Of a stretch of 64,000 nt of DNA, positions 44,880 to 52,680 are shown piece after piece (the stretch's first letter is position 1; each line of letters starts with the position of its first letter). Where the stretch lies: contig NZ_JH109152.1 in NCBI RefSeq assembly GCF_000190755.2, positions 558,001-622,000 of the forward strand, given 5' to 3'. The stretch comes from Methylobacter tundripaludum SV96 (GTDB taxonomy: Bacteria; Pseudomonadota; Gammaproteobacteria; Methylococcales; Methylomonadaceae). A program made the position numbers and the translations under genes. The notes under the pieces are model-generated. The model did not search any database. It saw only the letters and a program-made list of their open reading frames with translations, and was not told the origin of the DNA.

Positions 44880-46816
44880 GACCCGCTCCCTTGTTTGAAG
44901 AACAGGACACCTAATGGCGGAAGACGCAGCATCAGTGAATGAAACATTTCACCGGCAGATACGGGGCCCGCTTCAACGCCGCCAAAATTGCCCACGCCGC
45001 TGCCGCCATAGAGTTCGGTATCGCTGTTGAGCACTTCTTGCCAGTAACCGCCGCTCGGCACCCCGACCAGGTAATTCTCGCGGACGACGGGCGTAAAATT
45101 GCAGACCACCAACAGCGTATCGTCCGGGTTGTAGCCACGGCGTACAAAGCTCACCACACTTTTTTCCGCGTAGTTACAATCCATCCATTGAAAGCCGTCG
45201 CGGTTGAAGTCTTGCTGATAGAGCGCCGCTTCACTGCGGTAAAAACGGTTGAGATCCTCGACCCAGCGCCGAAGCCCTGAGTGCATAGGATATTGCAGTA
45301 CCTCCCATTCCAGGTCCTCGTCGTGCTGCCACTCGCGTTTCTGTCCGAATTCGCAACCCATGAACAACAGCTTCTTGCCCGGATGCCCCCACATATAGCC
45401 ATACAGTAAGCGCAGATTGGCGAACTGCTGCCATTCGTCGCCGGGCATTTTTCCGATCAGTGAGCCCTTGCCGTAGACCACTTCGTCGTGCGACAAAGGC
45501 AGCACGAAGTTCTCCGAAAAGGCATACCAGATGCTGAAAATAATCTGTGCGTGGTGATATTTCCGGTTAAGCGGATCTTCTGAAAAATATCCCAGCGTGT
45601 CATGCATCCAACCCATATTCCACTTCAGGCCAAACCCCAGACCGCCTACATTGCCGGGACGGGAGACCATCGGCCAGGCAGTCGATTCTTCGGCGAAAGT
45701 CTGCGTGTCGGGATAATCGCGATAGATAGCCTCGTTCAGGTTGCGCAGGAAAGTAATCGCATCCAGGTTCTCCCGGCTGCCATTACGGTTGGAAATCCAT
45801 TCGCCTTCTTTGCGGCCATAATCCAGATAAAGCATCGACGCCACCGCGTCCAGGCGCAGTCCATCAATATGATATTTATCAAGCCAGAATAACGCGCTGC
45901 TGGTCAAAAATGCGCGTACTTCATGGCGGCCATAATTGAAAATCGAACTATGCCATTCCGGTTGAAAGCCCTGGCGCGGGTCGGCGTGTTCGAAAAGATG
46001 GGTTCCATCGAAATAGCCGAGGCCATGGGCGTCGGAGGGGAAATGCGATGGCACCCAGTCCATGATCACGCCGATGCCGTGCTGATGCAAGGTATCCACC
46101 AGGAACATGAAATCCTGCGGCGTACCGTATCGTGCCGTCGGTGCGAAATAGCCGACGGTCTGGTAGCCCCATGAGCCGTAAAAAGGATGTTCTGTCAGCG
46201 GCATGAACTCGACGTGGGTGAAATTCAAGTCTGCGATGTATCTCGGCAGCCATTCCGCCAGCTCGCGGTAGGTGAGGGAACGGTTGCCGTCTTCCTGAAC
46301 ACGACGCCAGGAACCCAAGTGTACTTCGTAAATGGAACAAGGCGCGTTCAGACGGTTTTTCTCTCCGCGCTGCGCCATCCAGTCAGCGTCGTTCCAGGCA
46401 TAATCCAGTTCCCAGACACGGGAAGCGGTTAACGGCGGCATTTCCGAGCAGAATGCAAACGGATCGCCCTTGTCGGCTATTTTTCCGTCGCGGGAAACAA
46501 TGCGATATTTATAGATTGCCCCGACCGTGACCTCAGCAATAAAGCCTTCCCAAATCCCCGACTCGTCATCACGTAGATGTAGCGCATTCAATGCTGCATC
46601 CCAATGATTGAAGTCGCCGATCACCGAAACGGCGGAAGCATTGGGCGCCCAGACTGCGAAGTGAGTACCTTTTACGCCATCAACGGTAATGCCGTGTGAG
46701 CCGAGTTTTTCATACAGGCGAAAATCACTGCCTTGCTTAAACAAATAAATATCGAGATCCGTAAGCTGGCTGGCGTGAAATACTGCTTCCACGGGAAGAT
46801 TCGTTGTCGTGGACAT
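44876..46816 (-). CDS. glgB: 1,4-alpha-glucan branching enzyme
   Basis: 646 residues. It moves a short chain to make alpha-1,6 branches. Visible are the CBM48 domain (GTHFAVWAPNASAVSVIGDF), VEFMPLTEHPFYGSWGYQ, VIMDWVPSHFPSDAHGL, DGLRLDAVASMLYLDYGR (nucleophile), FAEESTAWP (acid/base) and the HDEVVYGKGSLIGKMPG loop. It is about 80 residues shorter than E. coli GlgB because the first (N1) domain is absent, as in many bacterial enzymes; this tends to alter the chain length moved. It is the first gene of the glg/tre block, with the shared promoter motif 234 bp upstream, and overlaps glgE by 4 bp. Confidence 0.97.
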   Translation of the reverse strand: MSTTTNLPVEAVFHASQLTDLDIYLFKQGSDFRLYEKLGSHGITVDGVKGTHFAVWAPNASAVSVIGDFNHWDAALNALHLRDDESGIWEGFIAEVTVGAIYKYRIVSRDGKIADKGDPFAFCSEMPPLTASRVWELDYAWNDADWMAQRGEKNRLNAPCSIYEVHLGSWRRVQEDGNRSLTYRELAEWLPRYIADLNFTHVEFMPLTEHPFYGSWGYQTVGYFAPTARYGTPQDFMFLVDTLHQHGIGVIMDWVPSHFPSDAHGLGYFDGTHLFEHADPRQGFQPEWHSSIFNYGRHEVRAFLTSSALFWLDKYHIDGLRLDAVASMLYLDYGRKEGEWISNRNGSRENLDAITFLRNLNEAIYRDYPDTQTFAEESTAWPMVSRPGNVGGLGFGLKWNMGWMHDTLGYFSEDPLNRKYHHAQIIFSIWYAFSENFVLPLSHDEVVYGKGSLIGKMPGDEWQQFANLRLLYGYMWGHPGKKLLFMGCEFGQKREWQHDEDLEWEVLQYPMHSGLRRWVEDLNRFYRSEAALYQQDFNRDGFQWMDCNYAEKSVVSFVRRGYNPDDTLLVVCNFTPVVRENYLVGVPSGGYWQEVLNSDTELYGGSGVGNFGGVEAGPVSAGEMFHSLMLRLPPLGVLFFKQGSGS

Positions 46817-47364
46817 GTGCTACCCTCATTGTTTATTTTGGCGGATTTAACGCTTGGGATCACCTCCTCACATAAGGCTATGGCGTATTAGCTTTATGGT
46901 ATCCAGGACGATCAAATACACGGCGACGAAATAAGTTGAAACCCTGGATACCCGCAAACGTAAGATTCAAAATCAGTAAACGCCAGTACGGGTTCGATCA
47001 CGATATTCACCTAAAATGAATCAATACCTTATTGTAAGCGTCAAACGTTGTCTGTACGGTGACACACATAAAGCCGCTGCCGGTGATAGGCTTTGTGTGT
47101 CTCAATCAGGGTGGATGAAGCCAAATCCGCGAAGGCATACGCACATTATGCGGTAGGGGGCCGAGTCTGAGAGTAGGGTGAATGTGAGTAAATCAACAAT
47201 AAATCTTGTGATTGCTTGATGAGTCAAAATGCTGATAGACGCCGGCCAAAAAGGTGAGAGGGTCCGGATATGGAACTGGGGTTATTCCATACCCGGATAA
47301 CAATCATCTGGAGGTAGTTGACAACTAACCGGCGCGCAAATGCCATGAATTCCGGTAGCGGTTT
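46817..47364. other. Divergent promoter region upstream of glgB
   Basis: About 550 bp without a supported gene. It contains the glgB copy of the shared motif at 47050-47070, and the lipoprotein-gene copy starts at 47365 on the other strand. No other strong structure is seen. Confidence 0.55.
47050..47070 (-). promoter_or_regulatory. Shared promoter motif, glgB copy
   Basis: Read toward glgB it is TATGTGTGTCACCGTACAGA plus C. A good -10-like TACAAT follows at 47036-47031. The 5' leader to the glgB ATG would be about 210 nt. Confidence 0.68.
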
Positions 47365-47385
47365 TATGTGCGTTACCGTACTGAC
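47365..47385 (+). promoter_or_regulatory. Shared promoter motif, lipoprotein-gene copy
   Basis: TATGTGCGTTACCGTACTGA plus C, with GTTAAG in the place of the -10. Similarity to the copy at 50119 continues for about 65 bp downstream (AATGTT, GGTTAAGCTG, CGACGAGC), so these two share more than the motif. The lipoprotein gene starts 150 bp downstream. Confidence 0.65.
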
Positions 47386-47535
47386 GATGCCGAATGTTAG
47401 GGTTAAGCTGTATTCCAGTGACTGAAAAGACGAGCAAATGGCTTGCTGCAAAGCAGGTTTTTTGCCGGGATGATATTGAAACAATCGTCGTACGAGTCTT
47501 TTGTTCCTGATTGCGGTTCAACTCCTGGAGGTTTT

Positions 47536-47928
47536 ATGAAACATATCACGCTACGCTCCAAATCAAGTTTACTCATCCTATCGGCTATCCTGGTTCTGCC
47601 GGGTTGTGCCCAAACTCTGGTCAAGGATGACACTCGCAATTCCAGCGCAGGCACTTCCCATTGCTCCGGGTCCGAGTGGGTGGATGACTCTACTCTGGCG
47701 GTGCTGCCGATTCCTGTGGTGGCGTTTTTTATGCCGCACACCGATCTTAATGACATCAAGGCCGATGACTATCTCAAGCGGTGTGGAGACAGCGCCAAGT
47801 TGGTCAACCGGGAGGTGGATGTTGGGCACGGAGCATGTATACCTGCCGCGCTGACACGTGTCCTAACATTGGGAATCTGGCAATGGTGTCCGGCAAGTGT
47901 TTCCTGGGAAGCTGATGTACAGCCTTAA
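47536..47928 (+). CDS. Uncharacterised lipoprotein
   Basis: 130 residues from the ATG at 47536 (TGGAGG 7 nt upstream). A lipoprotein signal ends LVLPGC at about residue 24. The mature part has four further Cys residues, two pieces of hydrophobic strand (AVLPIPVVAFFMP, RVLTLGIWQWCPASVSW) and ends shortly after. The last block loosely recalls Bor/Iss-type lipoproteins (GLLGFITLGIY in Bor), but the match is too weak to name it. A copy of the shared promoter motif lies 150 bp upstream. Confidence 0.72.
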   Translation: MKHITLRSKSSLLILSAILVLPGCAQTLVKDDTRNSSAGTSHCSGSEWVDDSTLAVLPIPVVAFFMPHTDLNDIKADDYLKRCGDSAKLVNREVDVGHGACIPAALTRVLTLGIWQWCPASVSWEADVQP

Positions 47929-48210
47929 ATCTCAGGTCGTGGTTCCTTCCGTCGCCGAAAGTTCCGCTTGGTTTCTTGAACGATGACAATGAAAAGCAAC
48001 CGGGGCAAGAAAGCATTGTATAAAGGCTATCAGAAGCGCAACTGCAAAATCGATGGACTGAGAAACGGAAGGCTTTCCAGGGAGTAGTGAGGCCTTCTGA
48101 ACCCCTGAAATCAATCTAATCACAGTAGGTGCGCTAGCATATAGATAAGAGCGACAGATTCTGTCAGTTATATTTGAGGTTGTAATTTTTTACGGCCAAG
48201 GAACATTTTT

Positions 48211-48633
48211 ATGAAACGATTACGATTAGTGCTTATTCTTTCCAATATTCTGTTCTGCTTCCCTGCATTTGCGGATCAGTCTTTGATCAAACCACAAAGC
48301 CAAGGCGAGGTTACGTTCGTCAGCGGTGGGGTGGGGGTGGATGAACAAAATGCGATGCAAGCCATACGGGCCGATTTCAATTTACACCTTCTATTTTCGA
48401 TAAAGGGTACAGGAGAATATGTCAGTGACGTAACGGTTCGTATCGCGGATTCAAGCGGTAACGCCCTGCTGGAATCAGTGTCCGATGGCCCTATGTTATT
48501 CGCCAAGCTCAAGCCCGGCCGTTATATCGTTACTGTTGACCGAGACGGTCAGGCGATCCGTAAAACGGTAAAAGTCGGTGGTCCGCAGAGAACTTCGCTA
48601 TCGTTTACTTGGCCCCGGGAGCAGGGGGACTAG
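48211..48633 (+). CDS. Secreted carboxypeptidase-regulatory-like protein
   Basis: 140 residues with a signal peptide (LVLILSNILFCFPAFA, cleavage near residue 22). The mature part holds a single transthyretin-like beta-sandwich: DFNLHLLFSIKGTGEYVSDV, VRIADSSGNALLESVSDGP, and FAKLKPGRYIVTVDRDG. Such domains bind or stabilise partners in the periplasm and have no catalysis of their own. A copy of the 187-bp mobile element sits 72 bp downstream. No operon partner is apparent. Confidence 0.75.
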   Translation: MKRLRLVLILSNILFCFPAFADQSLIKPQSQGEVTFVSGGVGVDEQNAMQAIRADFNLHLLFSIKGTGEYVSDVTVRIADSSGNALLESVSDGPMLFAKLKPGRYIVTVDRDGQAIRKTVKVGGPQRTSLSFTWPREQGD

Positions 48634-48705
48634 ATCGGTATCTTGTCCACTCCGGTACGTCGACCGTTGAAGACGTTTTCAGCAAGACCGCTTCAAAGTA
48701 TCTAA

Positions 48706-48892
48706 GGATATGGTCAGTAATAACTTCCCGATATGGATTGAGTGAAATTTTTCCGTTCGCCCTGAGCTTGTCGAAGGGTGAGCGGGAAAATTTCGGCCTA
48801 CCGCGTCAAGCCGATCATGCTTCGACAAGCTCAGCACGAACGGCTCGACGATCGAAAATAGTGGTTTCGGGAAGTTATTTTCAACCAAATCC
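48706..48892 (+). mobile_element. 187-bp non-coding mobile element, copy 2
   Basis: Same length and nearly the same sequence as copy 1 at 19292-19478, flanked by TAA at 48703-48705 and 48893-48895 (3-bp target duplication). Both copies contain the CTGAGCTTGTCGAAGGGTGA motif and its inverse. The near identity points to recent movement. Confidence 0.9.
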
Positions 48893-48924
48893 TAAGAAGC
48901 TTATCGTATAGATTTAGGGATAAA

Positions 48925-49113
48925 ATGATGATTAGGAAATTAACAGAGGAGGCGTGGATTCTTTATCTGAAAATTTTAGACGTTGAGCGCATACCGGACT
49001 TTTCAATAAAGCGCGAGGATAGAATTTATAGATTAACCGATCAAGCTTATTACCGATACGTACGGCGGCGTAATGCTTTGGAGCTTCAGGATGATAGTCA
49101 GCTGGAACGATGA
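48925..49113 (+). CDS. Small basic hypothetical protein
   Basis: 62 residues from the ATG at 48925, rich in Arg, Tyr and Ile (EEAWILYLKILDVERIPDF, YYRYVRRRN). No signal, helix or motif is recognised. The upstream GGGATAAA is a poor ribosome binding site, and the gene lies right beside a mobile element, so it could be a chance frame or a remnant. Confidence 0.4.
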   Translation: MMIRKLTEEAWILYLKILDVERIPDFSIKREDRIYRLTDQAYYRYVRRRNALELQDDSQLER

Positions 49114-49175
49114 CCGGCAGAAAGGCGGTCAGGGGCTGCAGGAACCTGTGGGAATCAATCAAACATCCTTGAAGC

Positions 49176-49982
49176 TCATCTACTCATGTGACGGCTGCTT
49201 AATGATTCACTTTTAACCGGCGCGCTCTTTTGTAAGAAAATGCGCGATGTCAATTGAGCATGCAAGGGGAGCAGTCGATCGGATTCTGTTTTAACGACAT
49301 GGTAGCATTCGCAGGCTCGGGCCTCCAATCCAGACCGATCCAGCACCGTGATGTGGCCACGGCGGCAATTAATTAATCCCGCTTGCTGTAATTTCCCGGC
49401 GGCCTCCGTGATGCCTTCGCGGCGCACACCGAGCATATTGGCGATCAATTCCTGGGTCAGGATCAACTCGTTAGAAGGGAGTCGGTCAAGGCTTAGCAGC
49501 AGCCAGCGACAGAGTTGCTGGTCCACTAAATGATGCCTATTGCAGACCGCCGTCTGAGCTATTTGGGTAAGCATTGCCTGAGTATAACGCAGCAACAAAT
49601 TGTGCAACGCTCCGTTGCGGTATCCCCCAAAGCGGCTGAATTCCTGTACAAGTAGATGCGCCCGCAGCCGATAGGCGTAGCCTGCGCTGCGCACGACAGC
49701 CCGATTAGGCGTAGTCCCGCCGCCCATGAAGAGGGAAACGCCAATCATGCCATCGTTGCCGATCATGGCGATTTCGGCCGGCGCGCCACTCTCCATTACG
49801 TAAAGCAGCGACACGATACAGGTCGTCGGGAAATAAGCGTAACGCACTTCGTCCCCGGCCTCGTAAAGAACCCCACCCAGCGGCATTACGACCAGTTCCA
49901 GATGAGGGGAAAGGTGCTCATACTCGGCTGTAGGCAGGGAGCCGAGAAGATGGTTTTGCCAAGGGTTATGTGGATCAGTCAT
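49176..49982 (-). CDS. Crp/Fnr-type transcription regulator, paralog 2
   Basis: 268 residues. It is similar along its whole length to the regulator at 30689-31504: MPLGGVLYEAGDEVRYAYFP, IGNDGMIGVSLFMGG, NRHHLVDQQLCRWLLLSLDR, and the winged helix LILTQELIANMLGVRREGIT followed by EAAGKLQQAGLINCRRGHIT. The recognition-helix region is identical in both (LGVRREGITEAAG), so they should bind the same or overlapping sites. A Gly/Asn loop (SRFGGYRNGALHN) differs between them. No Fnr-type Cys cluster is present. The ligand is unknown. Confidence 0.88.
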   Translation of the reverse strand: MTDPHNPWQNHLLGSLPTAEYEHLSPHLELVVMPLGGVLYEAGDEVRYAYFPTTCIVSLLYVMESGAPAEIAMIGNDGMIGVSLFMGGGTTPNRAVVRSAGYAYRLRAHLLVQEFSRFGGYRNGALHNLLLRYTQAMLTQIAQTAVCNRHHLVDQQLCRWLLLSLDRLPSNELILTQELIANMLGVRREGITEAAGKLQQAGLINCRRGHITVLDRSGLEARACECYHVVKTESDRLLPLHAQLTSRIFLQKSAPVKSESLSSRHMSR

Positions 49983-50118
49983 AAGCTACATCCTTAATTG
50001 GTGAGTTAATATCGAATAGCTCTATTAACTTAAAAAATCAGTTGGTGTTGTGCGAGCGGTTACAGGATAGATTGTTCAGCTTTTTCAATCAATAAGTGTT
50101 ATGACCTATAAAATGAAT

Positions 50119-50139
50119 TATGTGCGTTACCGCACCGAC
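50119..50139 (+). promoter_or_regulatory. Shared promoter motif, copy upstream of shc
   Basis: TATGTGCGTTACCGCACCGA plus C, with a clean GTGCG-N4-CGCAC palindrome and GTTAAG in the -10 place. It faces shc but lies about 390 bp before it, farther than in the other cases. It may drive an unrecognised transcript or be a relic. Confidence 0.6.
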
Positions 50140-50524
50140 GGCAGCAAATGTTGCGGTTAAGCTGTTTTCCCATGACTGAAACGACGAGCGCATGTCTTGC
50201 CGCGGAACCGGTTCCAGCGGTTTCTGTCCATGAGATTGGCTTGCGTAAATGCGCTGGCGGGCTGGGGTATGGCCATGCCGCCCCTGCGTAAATTCAACCG
50301 GAACCAGAACGTTTTGCGATTCGTCCCAGGTTAAGTCAGCCGCCGAAGCGTCAAGGCAGTCATCATGACCGCGCGCTTCGCTTGCGGCAGTAATTTCCTT
50401 GTGCGGCTCGTTTATTATCCGGCAAGCCTGGGTTTGCCTGCCATCGACGGACAAGTTACAGCTATCAATCCCAATGCGCCGACCAAAAGCCCTAACAGTA
50501 AAGTGAATTAAGGAAAACCATACA
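50140..50524. other. Stretch between the motif and shc
   Basis: No plus-strand gene is seen. A minus-strand frame from 50454 to 50089 stays open for 121 codons but begins at TTG, has no family match and runs through the motif, so I do not call it. AAGGA precedes the shc start. Confidence 0.4.
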
Positions 50525-52489
50525 ATGCGAACAGAGATATCTTCACTTACCAGTTTGGATTCTGCCTATACCGGCTCCTCCTATTCTCCGTCAACCCTGG
50601 ACAGCGCGATTGACCGAGCTAAAGCGCAGCTTATAAGGCGGCAAAGCCAGGAAGGTTATTGGGTATTCGAACTCGAAGCGGATTGCACCATTCCCTCCGA
50701 GTACATCCTGATGATGCACTACATGGACGAAATCGACGGAGCACTTCAGGCCAAGATTGCCAATTTTCTCCGTACACAACAGAGTACGGACGGCAGTTAT
50801 CCGCTTTATAAAGGCGGCGCGGGTGACATCAGCTGTACCATCAAGGTCTATTACGCCATGAAAATGGCCGGCGATTCTATCCAGGCGGTGCATATGGTCA
50901 AGGCTCGCGACTGGATACTGGCACAGGGTGGTGGCGCCAGGGCCAATGTCTTCACTCGCATCATGCTGGCCATGTTCGAGCAGATTCCCTGGCGCGGCGT
51001 ACCGTTCATGCCCGTGGAAATCATGCTGTTACCGAAGTGGTTCCCGTTTCATCTGGACAAGGTATCCTACTGGTCGCGTACTGTCATGGTTCCGCTGTTC
51101 ATCCTCTGCACCTACAAGGTCAAGGCGCGCAATCCCCTCAAGATCGGTGTCGCAGAACTGTTCGTTACCCCGCCGGATAAGGAAAGAAATTATTTTTCCC
51201 ACGTCAAAACGCCGCTAGGGAAGGCCATATTGGTCGTCGAGCGCATGGGTCGCCTGATGGAACCGCTGATTCCGGGGTTCGTCCGCCGTAAGGCTACCGC
51301 CAAGGCGCGCGACTGGTTCATGGAAAGATTGAATGGTTACGATGGTCTGGGGGCGATTTTCACGGCCATGGTCAACGCCTATGAAGCCATGGATTACCTG
51401 GGTATTCCTCCCGACAATGAACAGCGGCGAATTGCCAGAGCAGCTATCGATCGTTTGTTGGTCATCAATGAGGATATGGCCTACTGCCAGCCCTGCGTCT
51501 CTCCCATCTGGGATACCGGCCTGGTTGCGCTGGTCTTGCAGGAAGTCGACCGCCACGAACGCGATCCGCACACCCGGCAAGCCCTTAAATCAGCCTTGAG
51601 CTGGCTGGCCGGCAAACAATTAAAGGACGAACCGGGCGACTGGCGGATCCGGCGCCCCAATTTGCCGGGCGGCGGTTGGGCCTTCCAGTTCGGCAACAGC
51701 TATTACCCCGACGTTGACGATACGGCGGTGGTGGCTCTAGCCTTGATCCAGGCCGATGATCAGGCGTTTGCAGAGAATATCGATCGGGCAGGCATCTGGA
51801 TCGCGGGTATGCAATCCAGTAATGGCGGTTATGGCGCTTTTGACGCCGACAATACCCATTACTATCTCAACCACATTCCATTTGCCGACCACGGCGCCTT
51901 GTTAGATCCTCCAACTGTCGATGTCAGCGGACGCTGCATCATGTTCCTGGGCAAGCTTGTTAATCAGCACCCTGAATACAGGGCGGTCATCGACAACTGC
52001 ATCGATTACTTGCGTAATGAGCAGGAAACGGATGGCTGCTGGTTCGGTCGCTGGGGCACCAATTACATTTACGGCACCTGGTCGGTGCTGATCGGTTTTG
52101 AAAGCGCCGGCGTTGCCAAGCAGGACCCCAGTATTCGTAAAGCCGTAGTCTGGCTGAAATCCAAGCAACGCGGCGACGGTGGGTGGGGTGAGGGCAATTA
52201 CAGCTATCATAATGACAAGATCCGCGGCGAATTCGATGTCAGCACGGCATTCCAGACCGCGCTTGCGCTGCTGGCATTGCTGTCGGCCGGTGAACTCGGC
52301 TGCCCTGAAGTCGAGGCCGGGGTGAATTATCTGCTGAAAAGCCAGCAGGCTGACGGCTTCTGGAAAGACGAAAGCTTCAATGCTCCCGGCTTCCCCAAGG
52401 TTTTTTACCTGAAATACCACGGTTACGATAAATTTTTCCCGCTCTGGGCGCTGGGCCGCTATCGCAACGAGCTCTGGGTCTCGGCGTAA
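50525..52489 (+). CDS. shc: Squalene-hopene cyclase
   Basis: 654 residues, the usual length. It cyclises squalene to hopene and hopanol, the first step of hopanoid synthesis, at the inner face of the membrane. The catalytic DVDDTA (Asp396, Asp398, Asp399) starts the reaction by protonating the substrate. Several QW repeats are visible (GYWVFELEADC, GSYPLYKGG, GGYGAFDADN, GCWFGRWGTNYIYGTW, GGWGEGNYSY, DGFWKDESF). AAGGA lies 11 nt before the ATG. It is not clustered with other hopanoid genes here. Hopanoids are common in aerobic methanotrophs. Confidence 0.97.
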   Translation: MRTEISSLTSLDSAYTGSSYSPSTLDSAIDRAKAQLIRRQSQEGYWVFELEADCTIPSEYILMMHYMDEIDGALQAKIANFLRTQQSTDGSYPLYKGGAGDISCTIKVYYAMKMAGDSIQAVHMVKARDWILAQGGGARANVFTRIMLAMFEQIPWRGVPFMPVEIMLLPKWFPFHLDKVSYWSRTVMVPLFILCTYKVKARNPLKIGVAELFVTPPDKERNYFSHVKTPLGKAILVVERMGRLMEPLIPGFVRRKATAKARDWFMERLNGYDGLGAIFTAMVNAYEAMDYLGIPPDNEQRRIARAAIDRLLVINEDMAYCQPCVSPIWDTGLVALVLQEVDRHERDPHTRQALKSALSWLAGKQLKDEPGDWRIRRPNLPGGGWAFQFGNSYYPDVDDTAVVALALIQADDQAFAENIDRAGIWIAGMQSSNGGYGAFDADNTHYYLNHIPFADHGALLDPPTVDVSGRCIMFLGKLVNQHPEYRAVIDNCIDYLRNEQETDGCWFGRWGTNYIYGTWSVLIGFESAGVAKQDPSIRKAVVWLKSKQRGDGGWGEGNYSYHNDKIRGEFDVSTAFQTALALLALLSAGELGCPEVEAGVNYLLKSQQADGFWKDESFNAPGFPKVFYLKYHGYDKFFPLWALGRYRNELWVSA

Positions 52490-52680
52490 AGAAACGGCCA
52501 GTATCCTAAAGAAGCGCTGAACAAATCATTCCCATTCATGGTTCGACAAGCTCACCACGAACGGTTTAACTTAATGGCCGTGACATAGCGCGTGGGAACG
52601 AGGTAAAAGCAATCTGTTTAATCGGTGTCGCCTAGAGGCGCCTACTTTTGGTGAGTTGTCTGAATAGATATAAAAGAACT

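Noticed and set aside
47224-47484. Minus-strand frame opposite the lipoprotein promoter
   Set aside because: Its similarity to the frame at 50089 comes only from the shared promoter DNA on the other strand.
50089-50454. 121-codon minus-strand frame upstream of shc
   Set aside because: TTG start, no ribosome binding site, no similarity, and it runs antisense through the promoter motif.
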